A DNA stretch of 64,000 bases, from the NCBI RefSeq assembly GCF_009469765.1, contig NZ_SSSQ01000015.1, positions 50,852 through 114,851 of the forward strand, in the 5' to 3' direction. Positions 17,101 through 24,724 of the stretch are shown piece after piece. The notes beneath the pieces are model-generated. The model was not told the origin of the DNA. It did no database searches and was given only the letters and a program-made list of their open reading frames with translations. The position numbers and the translations under genes were made by a program. This DNA comes from Dechloromonas hortensis (GTDB taxonomy: Bacteria > Pseudomonadota > Gammaproteobacteria > Burkholderiales > Rhodocyclaceae). Positions within the stretch are counted from its first letter, which is position 1; each line of letters opens with the position of its first letter.

Positions 17101-17661
17101 TACCAGGATGCGGCGCTAGCGGCGCGTTACCAGCACCGCATCACGGCCATTCGCGGCCTCGGCAGCGACGCCCTGACCCAGGTCGTCGCCACCCAGTACG
17201 CCCGCCTGCTGGCGCCGAAGGACGAATACGAGGTCGCACGCCTGTACGCCGAAACCGACTTCCTGCAGCAACTTGGCGAACGCTTTGACGGTGACTTGCG
17301 GCTCAGTTTCCACCTCGCGCCGCCGCTCTTTGCCCGCCCCGGCCCGGATGGCCGGCCGCGCAAGATCCGCTTCGGTGCCTGGTTGTTGCCTGTTTTCAAG
17401 GGGCTGGCCGGAGTACGGCGCTGGCGCGGCAGCTGGCTCGACCCCTTCCGTTTTGGCCCGGACCGGCAGCTCGACCGCCAACTGCTCGCCGATTACGAAG
17501 CCGACCTCGATCTGCTCGAAGAGCAGCGCCGCAACGATGCCGCCGCCATTCAGTTGGCCGGCTGGCCCGGCGAAGTTCGCGGCTTCGGCCCGGTGCGCGA
17601 ACAGGCCTGGGCAAAAGCGACAAAAGTACGGGAAACGGCCAGAAACGCGCTTATGACATAA
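14200..17661 (+). CDS. Fused indolepyruvate:ferredoxin oxidoreductase family protein (arylpyruvate to arylacetyl-CoA)
   Basis: A 1153-residue single-chain 2-ketoacid:acceptor oxidoreductase that joins what are separate IorA and IorB subunits in archaea. The known family reaction is oxidative decarboxylation of arylpyruvates (indole-, phenyl-, hydroxyphenylpyruvate) to arylacetyl-CoA with reduction of ferredoxin. Seen: pyrimidine domain (GYRGSPLGNLDLGLW), Cys-bearing YFCSGCPHNSST, the TPP-binding region from LGDGTYFHSG to NDAVAMTGGQ, a Cys-rich iron-sulfur site in CEGCGDCSVQSNC and CVKGFCPSF, and the gamma domain LVTGVGGTGVITLG. The ATG at 14200 is preceded by CCGGAG; a frame from 14074 is rejected. 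It probably supports anaerobic or microaerobic aromatic amino-acid breakdown. Tightly followed (9 bases) by the methyltransferase gene. Confidence 0.88.
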   Translation: MSNMAQTALRAAPSATLDDKYTRQSGRVFLTGTQALIRLPMLQRERDLAAGLNTAGFISGYRGSPLGNLDLGLWKAKQHLAEHHITFQPGINEDMAATAVWGSQQVGLFPGAKYDGVFGMWYGKGPGVDRCGDVFRHANATGTAQFGGVLVIAGDDHAAKSSTLPHQTEHLFKAVLMPVLYPANVQEYLDYGLHGWAMSRYSGCWVAFKALADTVETSASVSVDSAAVNIVLPTDFAMPADGLNIRWPDPPLVQEVRLLNHRLYAALAYCRANKLNRVIIDSPTPRLGILTAGKSYLDVRQALDELGIDDALAAEIGIRLFKVGMVWPLEPEGVRHFAEGLEEILVVEEKRQLLEYQLKEELYNWREDVRPRVIGKFDEIGEWSEGNWLLPATGELPVATIARVIAERIDRFFTSPTIAARLKIIEAKQQAAKTPVVLAERKPYFCSGCPHNSSTRVPEGSRAVAGIGCHYMVTWMDRSTSTFTHMGGEGVPWVGQAPFTEEKHIFANLGDGTYFHSGLLAIRQAVAAKVPITYKILYNDAVAMTGGQPVDGNLSVARLTRQLEAEGVNKTVIVTNEPEKYAEVTDLAPNVPIRHRDELDNVQRELREEPGVTVLIYDQVCATEARRRKKRGRMPVVDKRVVINEAVCEGCGDCSVQSNCLSVIPVDTLFGTKRQIDQSSCNQDFSCVKGFCPSFVTIEGGKPKKGQALTVAVDHENWPLLPEPALPATAQPYNLLVTGVGGTGVITLGALIGMAAHLDGKGISTLDMTGLAQKYGAVFTHLRIADRPEDIHAARIATGEAHAILGGDLVVSAGTEALSKMLEGRTRAVVSCTETPTADFTRNRDWHFPLAGLKQQLVDTIGQAQAHFIDAQHLATKLMGDALYANMLLLGHAWQMGLVPVSAAAIDQSIVLNGAAVEANRQAFLWGRRAAVDPQKVAKIAGPIEGQPFVEAGLDELIATRLAHLTAYQDAALAARYQHRITAIRGLGSDALTQVVATQYARLLAPKDEYEVARLYAETDFLQQLGERFDGDLRLSFHLAPPLFARPGPDGRPRKIRFGAWLLPVFKGLAGVRRWRGSWLDPFRFGPDRQLDRQLLADYEADLDLLEEQRRNDAAAIQLAGWPGEVRGFGPVREQAWAKATKVRETARNALMT

Positions 17662-17670
17662 AATCGCGGC

Positions 17671-18420
17671 ATGACCGCAACGCCAATGCGACAGTTCGCC
17701 CTGCAAGGGGCGGCTGTCATCCTCGTTTTATCCCTCGCCTGGCCCTATTTCGGCCTCAATGCCGAACCGATGCCCTGGTTGCCAACCAGCCTCGCCATCG
17801 GCGGCGTCGCTTTCGTCTTCGCCACGCTGTCCCGCCAACCCTGGTGGTGGCGCGCCATCCACGCCGGCTTCATGCCGCTGGTCTGGTTCACGCACAGCCA
17901 GCAGATCGAGCCTGGCTGGTTCCTGCTCGCTTTCGTGCTGCTGCTGCTCGTTTACCGCGGCGCCCTCAGCGGCCAGGTGCCACTCTATCTGTCCAATAAG
18001 CAGACCGTCGCCGCGCTGGCCGAATTGCTCGCCGAACGCGGCCCGAGCCGCTTCCTCGATCTCGGTGCCGGGGTCGGCAGCACAACGGTGCCACTGGCCG
18101 ACCTGCTGCCGGAAAGCCACTTCACCGGTTACGAAAACGCCCCACTGACCTGGCTGGTCGGCCTCATCCTTAGCGTCGGCCGGCCCAATATCCGCTGGCG
18201 CTGGGACGATCTCTGGCAAGCCCGGCTCGGCGACTACGACGTCGTCTATGCCTTCCTGTCGCCAGTGCCGATGGCCAAGCTGTGGGCCAAGGCGCAAAGC
18301 GAGATGCAGCCCGGCAGCCTGTTCATCAGCAACAGCTTTCCGGTTCCCGGCCTGACTCCCAGCCGCATCATCGACGTCGATTGCACGCCGCCCCGTCCGC
18401 TCTACTGCTACCAGCTCTGA
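17671..18420 (+). CDS. Membrane-anchored class I SAM-dependent methyltransferase
   Basis: A 249-residue protein with about three N-terminal membrane helices (residues ~10-100, including LLAFVLLLLVYRG) followed by a compact Rossmann methyltransferase domain. The SAM-binding motif is FLDLGAGVGSTTVPLAD, and DYDVVYAFLSPVPM follows as the motif II-IV region. Substrate unknown. The gene sits 9 bases after the indolepyruvate oxidoreductase gene and 4 bases before the sensor kinase gene, so the three are likely one transcript, but a shared function is not obvious. Confidence 0.7.
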   Translation: MTATPMRQFALQGAAVILVLSLAWPYFGLNAEPMPWLPTSLAIGGVAFVFATLSRQPWWWRAIHAGFMPLVWFTHSQQIEPGWFLLAFVLLLLVYRGALSGQVPLYLSNKQTVAALAELLAERGPSRFLDLGAGVGSTTVPLADLLPESHFTGYENAPLTWLVGLILSVGRPNIRWRWDDLWQARLGDYDVVYAFLSPVPMAKLWAKAQSEMQPGSLFISNSFPVPGLTPSRIIDVDCTPPRPLYCYQL

Positions 18421-18424
18421 CCCC

Positions 18425-20515
18425 GTGCTCAAACGCAAGCCGGAAACCCTCGCCCTCTTCGTCGCGCTGATCGGCACACTGACCATCCTGATGGTCTTCC
18501 TGACCGACCTGCTGGTCGCCCGCCATCGCGACATCGAGGCCGGCGAGCGTCGTCTGCAGCACTTCGGCATCATGATGGCCGAGCATACCGCCCGCTCTTT
18601 CGAAGCCATCGACGTGCTATTGCGCGAGATGGCCACCGACCTGTCGCACAACCGGCGCAACTGGGAAAAATGGGAAGCCAGCCAGGGCTGGGAATACGTC
18701 GCCCAGCGCCACTCGCGCGCCATGCCACAACTGCGCGACCTGATCATTTTCGACCGCTACGGCAATCAGCGTTTCATCTCGACCTATTTCCCGCCGCCGC
18801 ATATCAACGTCAAGGATCGTCCCTACTTTATCGCCCTCGAAAACGGCGCCGAAGCAGCCAGCTACGGCCCCTACATCGGACGCAACTCAGGACGCTACAG
18901 CTATGCCATCGGCCGCCGTATCAACGGCGAGGGCGGCACCTTCACCGGGGTCGCCTTCGCCGCCGTCGAACCGGCCTATATGCAGGACTTTTGCTGGTCA
19001 AACCGGCTCTCCGACGATTTCGAATCGGTCCTGATCAATGCGCGCGGCCAGATTGTCGCCTCCTGTCGGCCGACCGATCTCAGCCGCCAGTCACCGGTGC
19101 TCGGCGCGCAAGCCGCCGATATTTTGTTCGACGGCCAGTTGCGCGGCGTCGTCCCGGAAACCGGACTGGCCAGCGGCAAGAACATGCGGGTCTCGGTCTC
19201 CCCGGTGCCCGGCTTTGCCGACCTGCGTATCCTGACCGCCATCCCGGAAGCGACCCTGCTCGCCAGCTGGCGCAGCCGGCTGATCGAACTCGGCACCCTC
19301 GCCCTGCTTGTCACCGCCGTACTGCTTGTCGGCGGCCTGCTGGTTCGGCGCCAGGTGCGGGAAATGGCGGCGCTGACTGCCGAACTGGAAGCCGGCCACG
19401 AGTTACTGGAGCAGCGGGTGCAATCGGCGACGCAGGAACTGGCTGGGCGCAAGGATGCCGCCGAGCGGGCCAACAAGGCAAAGAGCCGCTTTCTCGCCGC
19501 CGCCAGCCATGACTTGCGCCAGCCGCTGCACGCCCTGTCGCTGTTTGCTGCCGACCTGCAACGGCAGATCCGCAGCGGCACGGCCAACAACCTGCCGCGC
19601 CTGGCCGAGCAGATCTCGACCTCGACGACCATTCTCGGCGAACTGCTCGATTCGCTGCTCGACATTTCCCGGCTCGATGTCGTCGGCGTCAAACCGGAAA
19701 TCCGCAATTTCCCGCTCGGCCCCCTGTTCGAGCGCCTGGCCAACTCGGGCCGACGAACAGCGGCCGACCGCAACCTGAGCCTGCGCTTTCGCCCGACCAA
19801 CCTGTGGCTGGAATCGGACCCGGTGATGATCGAGCGGATCATCGCCAATCTGCTCTCCAATGCCCTGCGCTACACCCCACCGGCCGGCCGGGTGCTGGTT
19901 GCCGCCCGCAAACGCGGCGACGAAGTGCTGATCGAAATCCGCGACAGCGGCATGGGCATCGCCCCCGAACACCAGGCGGCGATCTTTGCCGAGTTCTATC
20001 AGGTCGGCAATGCAGCGCGCGAACATACCAAGGGCCTCGGCCTCGGTCTTTCCATCGTCGACCGCCTGGCTCGCGCCCTCGACGTCAGCATCGACCTGCA
20101 CTCCCAGGTCGGCCGCGGCACGACTTTCGCGCTGCATGTCCGGGCCGGCAAGGCACCGCAATGGGAGCCGCCGGAACAGCAGCTGCTGGCCGCCGGCCGG
20201 ATCTTCTGCATCGGCACCTCGGAAGCCCTGCACGACTGCATCAAGCTGGCGGAAAGCTGGCACTACAACGTCAGCCACGATGATGGCGGTAGCGACCAAG
20301 TGCTGCCGTCGCAGACGCTGATCATTACCGAGATTGGACTGGCGCCCGCCGTCAGCCGCAAACTGCCGGCCAATTCACCGCTGATCGTACTGGTCGGCCC
20401 CGATCACCCGCCCTTGCCGAACGGGGCCCACGCCCTGCCGCTACCGGTTCGCCCGGCCAAGCTGCGTGCTCTGATCAGCCAGCTTCAGAAAACGTTTTCG
20501 AAGTCGATGCCGTAA
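18425..20515 (+). CDS. Sensor histidine kinase with Cache-like sensor and degenerate C-terminal receiver
   Basis: A 696-residue GTG-started kinase. Order: membrane helix (~8-30), periplasmic Cache-like sensor (~35-290; RDLIIFDRYGNQRFIS and the PYFIALENG segment are typical), second helix (~292-312), coiled linker, HisKA with phospho-acceptor His ~362 in AAASHDLRQPLHAL, and HATPase_c with NLLSNALRYTP, DSGMGIAPEH and GLGLGLSIV. The HDLRQP box is the form usually paired with LuxR-type regulators. The last ~110 residues look receiver-like but lack the phospho-acceptor Asp (LIITEIG in its place), so I call it a pseudo-receiver by inference. The gene end overlaps the convergent response-regulator gene by 31 bases. 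Confidence 0.85.
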   Translation: MLKRKPETLALFVALIGTLTILMVFLTDLLVARHRDIEAGERRLQHFGIMMAEHTARSFEAIDVLLREMATDLSHNRRNWEKWEASQGWEYVAQRHSRAMPQLRDLIIFDRYGNQRFISTYFPPPHINVKDRPYFIALENGAEAASYGPYIGRNSGRYSYAIGRRINGEGGTFTGVAFAAVEPAYMQDFCWSNRLSDDFESVLINARGQIVASCRPTDLSRQSPVLGAQAADILFDGQLRGVVPETGLASGKNMRVSVSPVPGFADLRILTAIPEATLLASWRSRLIELGTLALLVTAVLLVGGLLVRRQVREMAALTAELEAGHELLEQRVQSATQELAGRKDAAERANKAKSRFLAAASHDLRQPLHALSLFAADLQRQIRSGTANNLPRLAEQISTSTTILGELLDSLLDISRLDVVGVKPEIRNFPLGPLFERLANSGRRTAADRNLSLRFRPTNLWLESDPVMIERIIANLLSNALRYTPPAGRVLVAARKRGDEVLIEIRDSGMGIAPEHQAAIFAEFYQVGNAAREHTKGLGLGLSIVDRLARALDVSIDLHSQVGRGTTFALHVRAGKAPQWEPPEQQLLAAGRIFCIGTSEALHDCIKLAESWHYNVSHDDGGSDQVLPSQTLIITEIGLAPAVSRKLPANSPLIVLVGPDHPPLPNGAHALPLPVRPAKLRALISQLQKTFSKSMP

Positions 20516-21147
20516 CGGGCCACGGCGACCAGCGCCTGGGTCCGGCTGGTCACGCCAAGCGCCTTGAAGACGGCGGTCGCGTGAATTTTCACGGTGCCTT
20601 CGGAAAGGTCGAGCTGATCGGCGATATCGCGGTTCGACAAGCCCCGCACCATCAGGCACAGGACCTGTGCCTGGCGGTCGGTCAGGCCGACTTCGTCAGG
20701 CCGGACGCTGACCTTGGTCGGCGGCACCGGCGTCGCGTCGTCGAGGCGGGCACCATTCTGGCCGCTCGGCCGGAAGATGTTGCCGGCCAGCACCTCGCGC
20801 ACGGCACTGAGCAGGGCCTCGCCGGAAAATGCCTTGGGGATGAAACCCGAGGCCCCCAGGTTCAAGACCCGAGTAATGGTCGGCGTATCGTCGAAAGCTG
20901 AAACAACGGCGACCGGCATCGCCGGATAACGGCGACGCAGGATGTCGAGACCGGCAAAACCGTCAATTCCGGGCAAGGCGAGATCGAGCAGGACGAGGTC
21001 AAATTCCTCTTCATTATCAAGCACGGTCAGCGCCGACTCGAAATCGGCCGCCTCAAAAACAGTTGCCCCCTCTTCGATCTGGCCCAGCAAACGGACCAGC
21101 CCTTCGCGCACCAGCGCGTGATCTTCCACCACCAGCAACTTAAGCAT
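20485..21147 (-). CDS. NarL/FixJ-type response regulator
   Basis: A 220-residue regulator with an N-terminal receiver (LVVEDHALVREGL; phospho-acceptor Asp in DLVLLDLALPG; switch Lys in GFIPKAFS) and a C-terminal LuxR-type helix-turn-helix (LTDRQAQVLCLMVRGLSNRDIA, then LSEGTVKIHATAVFKALGV). It is the likely partner of the adjacent kinase, although the genes are convergent rather than in an operon. Such an arrangement lets antisense transcription link their levels. Its target genes are not known; phaM is transcribed away from it on the other side. Confidence 0.88.
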   Translation of the reverse strand: MLKLLVVEDHALVREGLVRLLGQIEEGATVFEAADFESALTVLDNEEEFDLVLLDLALPGIDGFAGLDILRRRYPAMPVAVVSAFDDTPTITRVLNLGASGFIPKAFSGEALLSAVREVLAGNIFRPSGQNGARLDDATPVPPTKVSVRPDEVGLTDRQAQVLCLMVRGLSNRDIADQLDLSEGTVKIHATAVFKALGVTSRTQALVAVARYGIDFENVF

Positions 21148-21183
21148 TTTTCCCCCTTATCAACCGGGCGCTAATTTAGCATT

Positions 21184-21219
21184 TTGTATTACGAAGTGGT
21201 TTAAGATGATGTAATACAA
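21184..21219. promoter_or_regulatory. Inverted repeat in the response regulator-phaM divergent promoter region
   Basis: TTGTATTAC at 21184-21192 is mirrored exactly by GTAATACAA at 21211-21219, with 18 bases between. It lies 15 bases before the phaM start, inside the only promoter space for both divergent genes, so it is a good operator candidate. It could also fold as an RNA hairpin in the phaM leader next to the ribosome site. Confidence 0.5.
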
Positions 21220-21234
21220 CCGGAGGAGCGAGAC

Positions 21235-21726
21235 ATGTCGAACCAACAAGCAAACGACCCGCTGAACTTCATGCGCAACATGTGGGGCAACATGGGATTC
21301 TCACTGCCCGGCATGGTTGCCCCGACCTTCGACCTCGATGAACTCGACAAGCGCATCAAGGACATGAAGGCCGTCGAAGGCTGGCTGCGGATGAACCTGT
21401 CGATGTTGCAGATGACCATTCAGAGTCTGGAAATGCAGCGCACCACGGTTTCCGCCGTACAGACCATGACCAAGATGGCGACCGACACCGCCAAGTCGAT
21501 GGCGGCCGGTTCGGACGAAACCACGGCACCGCCCCAGCCGGATTTTCTCAATGCTGCGGTCGACCCCGAAAAAACGGCATTTTCCGAAGCCGCGATGTGG
21601 CCCTGGCAGATGATGCAGCAGATGCGCGAACAGCTGCAGCACTCGGCCGAAGCCGCTGCTGCCGCGGTCAATGAGGCGGTCGAAACGCCGCCCGAAAAAC
21701 CGGCCAGCCGGCGCGCCAAGAAGTAA
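21235..21726 (+). CDS. phaM: Polyhydroxyalkanoate granule regulatory protein PhaM
   Basis: A 163-residue PhaM homologue. The diagnostic N-terminal block is clear: FMRNMWGNMGFSLPGMV followed by DLDELDKRIKDMKAVEGWL and MNLSMLQMTIQSLEMQR. In Ralstonia, PhaM activates PHB synthase PhaC1 and attaches PHB granules to the nucleoid; the Lys/Arg-rich C-terminus here (KPASRRAKK) fits the DNA-binding part. GGAGGAG precedes the ATG. It shows that the organism probably stores polyhydroxyalkanoate, though no phaCAB gene is in the window. Ends exactly where the convergent AEC transporter gene ends. Confidence 0.88.
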   Translation: MSNQQANDPLNFMRNMWGNMGFSLPGMVAPTFDLDELDKRIKDMKAVEGWLRMNLSMLQMTIQSLEMQRTTVSAVQTMTKMATDTAKSMAAGSDETTAPPQPDFLNAAVDPEKTAFSEAAMWPWQMMQQMREQLQHSAEAAAAAVNEAVETPPEKPASRRAKK

Positions 21727-22623
21727 TCAGCGCAGCAGCCACGCTGCCCAGAGCGGCAGCGTCAGCATCGAGCCGAGCGTCGTCGCCGAGATCAGCCAGG
21801 CGACGCTACGCCCGTCGCCGCCCATGCGCATGGCCAGAATGTAAGCCGAGGACGCCGTCGGCAAGGCGGCAAACAGCACCACCACCTGGTAGTTCAAGCC
21901 CTGCAGGCCGAGCAGTCGGCCGGTCACGGCGGCAATCAGCGGCAGCGCGAGCAGCTTGACCGTCACCAGCCACAGCGAAACGCCGCGCACGCCCGGCGTG
22001 TTTTCCAAACGCAAAGCGGCACCGACCGTGATCAGGCCGAGCGCAATCGACGCATCGGCCAGTCGGCCGAGAAACGCCTGCAACGGCGCCGGCGGCACGA
22101 AGCCGAGCAGATTGAGCAGAAAACCGGCCGCCGTTCCCCAGATCAGCGGATTGCGCGCCACTTCCCGCCACAGCCCGACCTCGCCGTGCCGAGCCAGCAT
22201 CCACACCGACACCAGATTGGCCACCGGCACCGCGGCGCCGACGATCAGCCCCATCGTCGCAATGCCCGGCGAGCCGAACAACATGCCGGCCACCGCCAGC
22301 GCAATATACGAGTTGAAGCGATAGGCGCATTGGAAGACCGAGGCAAAGGTCAGCGGCGGCAGGCGCACGAACATTTTCGGTAGCAGCCCGAGCAGCATGC
22401 CACCGGCCATCGCGGCCAGCGCCGTACCGAGCAAAGGCAGGGCCGCCCCCAGATCGAGCCGAGTCTTGACGATGGCATTGATCAGCAGAGCCGGAAACAG
22501 GATGAAATAGACCAGTTTCTCGACCCCGCTCCAGAAATGATCGCCCAAATGCATCCAGCGCCGGATGGCGGCGCCGAGCAGGATCAGGGCAAAGTCGGGG
22601 AGCAGCAGCAGGGCGGTATTCAT
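21727..22623 (-). CDS. AEC-family transporter (auxin efflux carrier type)
   Basis: A 298-residue membrane protein with ten hydrophobic segments arranged as two similar halves. It belongs to the AEC family (NxLLPDFALILLGAAIRR at the N-terminus; a late LYALPTASSAYILAMRMGGD-like segment, here AALPTASSAYILAMRMGGD), whose bacterial members move malonate, malate or other small organic acids. Substrate is not readable. I use ATG 22623; a GTG two codons upstream (22629) is equally possible, since neither has a good ribosome site. Its stop directly abuts the phaM stop. Confidence 0.8.
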   Translation of the reverse strand: MNTALLLLPDFALILLGAAIRRWMHLGDHFWSGVEKLVYFILFPALLINAIVKTRLDLGAALPLLGTALAAMAGGMLLGLLPKMFVRLPPLTFASVFQCAYRFNSYIALAVAGMLFGSPGIATMGLIVGAAVPVANLVSVWMLARHGEVGLWREVARNPLIWGTAAGFLLNLLGFVPPAPLQAFLGRLADASIALGLITVGAALRLENTPGVRGVSLWLVTVKLLALPLIAAVTGRLLGLQGLNYQVVVLFAALPTASSAYILAMRMGGDGRSVAWLISATTLGSMLTLPLWAAWLLR

Positions 22624-22729
22624 CGGCACATTTTAGAGGCTGCGCCGTCGGCGCCCAACTGTGGATCACCGCAAGCGGCTTGACCGTCCCCGGCAAACCG
22701 CCAATACTCGCCGCAACAGGGAGGATGAC

Positions 22730-23173
22730 ATGCAACTTGAATGGTGGGTGTGGATCGTGGGCGGCATCGTACTGATACTGGCCGAACTGGCGATCCCGTC
22801 GTTTTTCACAATCTGGTTCGGGCTCGGCGCCCTGCTCGTCGGCCTGCTCGTATTAAGCATGCCGGACCTGTCGCTGACCACCCAACTGGCGATCTGGACA
22901 CTGGCCTCGCTGGCCATGGTCGTACTCTGGTTCCGCGTCTTCAAGCAAAGTTTCCACAAGACCCGGATCGGCATGGCCGACGGCGAAGTGATCGGCGAGA
23001 TCGGCCTGCTGGTCAGCGCCGTGGCCCCCTTCGAACGCGGCAAGGTGCGCTTTCAGCGGCCGGTACTCGGCTCGGAAGAATGGGTTTGCCTAGCCGATAC
23101 GGCAATTGCCGCCGGCGAACGGGTCAAGGTGGTGGCGGTGGAAGGTAGTTTTCTCAAGGTCAGCAAGGCTTAA
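22730..23173 (+). CDS. NfeD-family membrane protein
   Basis: A 147-residue protein with two or three N-terminal membrane helices (residues ~4-70) and a C-terminal OB-fold NfeD domain (GEIGLLVSAVAPFERGKVRF, then GERVKVVAVEGSFLKV). NfeD proteins are encoded beside SPFH/stomatin proteins and work with them in membrane microdomain or quality-control complexes. GGGAGGA precedes ATG 22730; the frame upstream to 22661 is not part of the gene. The SPFH gene follows after 12 bases. Confidence 0.85.
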   Translation: MQLEWWVWIVGGIVLILAELAIPSFFTIWFGLGALLVGLLVLSMPDLSLTTQLAIWTLASLAMVVLWFRVFKQSFHKTRIGMADGEVIGEIGLLVSAVAPFERGKVRFQRPVLGSEEWVCLADTAIAAGERVKVVAVEGSFLKVSKA

Positions 23174-23185
23174 AAAGGTATACAC

Positions 23186-24046
23186 ATGGAAATCAGCGCA
23201 GGATTCATCGTTGTTCTGGCCATTCTGGTCTTCGTCGCGGTCACCATCGCCAAGGGCGTGCGCATCGTGCCACAGGGTGAGGAATGGATCGTCGAGCGGC
23301 TCGGCAAGTATCACGGCACGCTGAAGCCCGGCCTCAACATCGTCATCCCCTACCTCGACCGCATCGCCTACCAGCTGATCACCAAGGACATCATCCTCGA
23401 CGTTCAGGAACAGGAAGTGATCACCCGCGACAATGCGGTGATCCTGACCAACGCCATCGCCTTCATCAAGGTCACCGACCCGGTCAAGGCGGTCTATGGT
23501 GTCACCGATTTCTCCGAGGCGATCCGCAACCTGATCATGACCACGCTGCGCTCCATCGTCGGCGAGATGGAACTCGACGAAGCGCTCTCCTCACGCGACA
23601 AGATCAAGGCCCGGCTACGCGAAAGCATTGCCGACGAGGCAGTGGACTGGGGCCTGACCGTGAAATCGGTCGAGATTCAGGACATCAAGCCGTCGGAATC
23701 GATGCAGAAGGCGATGGAAATGCAGGCCGCCGCCGAACGCGAACGCAAGGCCGTCGTCACCCGCTCGGAAGGCGCCAAGCAGTCAGCCATTCTGGAAGCC
23801 GAAGCACGGCTCGAATCGGCCAAGCGCGACGCCAACGCCCAGGTCATGCTGGCCGAAGCCTCGGCCGAGGCCATCCGCCGCATCACGGCGGCAATCGGCG
23901 ACCAGACCGGGCCGATGTCCTACATGCTCGGCGAAAAATACATTACGGCGCTGGAACGGATGGGCGAGAAGGACAACGCCAAAGTCGTCGTCCTGCCGGC
24001 CGATTTGCAGGAGGCAGTGCGCGGCCTGTTCGGACGCCGCCCCTAA
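23186..24046 (+). CDS. SPFH/stomatin (band 7) membrane protein, QmcA-like
   Basis: A 286-residue stomatin-type protein: one N-terminal membrane anchor (residues ~5-24), the SPFH domain (IVPQGEEWIVERLGKYHGTLKPGLN; MTTLRSIVGEMELDEALSSRD), and a long Ala/Glu/Arg-rich helix (EMQAAAERERKAVVTRSEGAKQ) that mediates oligomer formation. With NfeD it forms the usual two-gene module; in E. coli the QmcA homologue is associated with the inner membrane and FtsH-linked quality control. It overlaps the convergent gene at 24043 by 4 bases. Confidence 0.88.
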   Translation: MEISAGFIVVLAILVFVAVTIAKGVRIVPQGEEWIVERLGKYHGTLKPGLNIVIPYLDRIAYQLITKDIILDVQEQEVITRDNAVILTNAIAFIKVTDPVKAVYGVTDFSEAIRNLIMTTLRSIVGEMELDEALSSRDKIKARLRESIADEAVDWGLTVKSVEIQDIKPSESMQKAMEMQAAAERERKAVVTRSEGAKQSAILEAEARLESAKRDANAQVMLAEASAEAIRRITAAIGDQTGPMSYMLGEKYITALERMGEKDNAKVVVLPADLQEAVRGLFGRRP

Positions 24047-24621
24047 TCCCTCATCTCGCCGTACTGGCGGCGCAGGCGTTCCAGCCCCTGCTGGTAGGCC
24101 TCGGCGTCGCCATGATCGAAGAAACTCGGGTAGCACCCATGCGCCGCCTTGATCCGCCGGGCATGCTTGATCGGGCACCAGTACTGCTCGGTGCGCGCCG
24201 CCACCTCGCGGGTATAGGCCGCAACGCCGTTGCCGTAGGAACAGTAGAAGCAGTTGAATTTCTCGATGATGTTCAGGTAGGGCAGATCCTCCCGGTCGAA
24301 AATCATGTAGTCGCCCCGCCGGACCTTGGGAATACGATAGACCGGAAAGCAGATGGCCTGATAAACGGTGACGAAGAGGTCCATCAACAGGAAGACGACC
24401 CAGCCGCTGTAGATGACCGGCGCGGTCAGAACGACGAGCAGCCGGCTATGGCGCAGGAAATTGAATAATCCGGTCTTGTAGCGGCGCTGCTGGCGCAGCA
24501 ATTCCTCGGCCAGTTCGAGCTTCTTTTGCGCCCAATCTTCGCGGGTCTGACGGTATTCCTCTTCCAGCTCGTCCTGCAGGTCGCGAATTCGGTCCAGCAA
24601 CTCATCAATGTGCTTGTTCAT
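24043..24621 (-). CDS. Unknown membrane protein with coiled coil and CxxC/WCPIKH motif
   Basis: A 192-residue protein I recognise only as a conserved-hypothetical type. Residues 1-50 are a charged coiled coil (HIDELLDRIRDLQDELEEEY). Residues ~60-97 are hydrophobic and form one or two membrane helices (LVVLTAPVIYSGWVVFLLMD). After these, a cytoplasmic or periplasmic part has FNCFYCSYGNG and later EQYWCPIKHARR, together three Cys and a His placed like a metal or iron-sulfur site. The paired signature suggests a conserved binding module. It is convergent with the SPFH gene and has no partner on its own strand within 100 bases. Confidence 0.6.
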   Translation of the reverse strand: MNKHIDELLDRIRDLQDELEEEYRQTREDWAQKKLELAEELLRQQRRYKTGLFNFLRHSRLLVVLTAPVIYSGWVVFLLMDLFVTVYQAICFPVYRIPKVRRGDYMIFDREDLPYLNIIEKFNCFYCSYGNGVAAYTREVAARTEQYWCPIKHARRIKAAHGCYPSFFDHGDAEAYQQGLERLRRQYGEMRD

Positions 24622-24724
24622 GATGCTTCCTGATCCAGGCCCGGTCGAGGGCGGGCAACCGCTTCAGTTTGCCTGATCGGCAAGCCGCCGTCTTGGCTAA
24701 TTAGCGGCCCCCTGGTGCGGCCAA

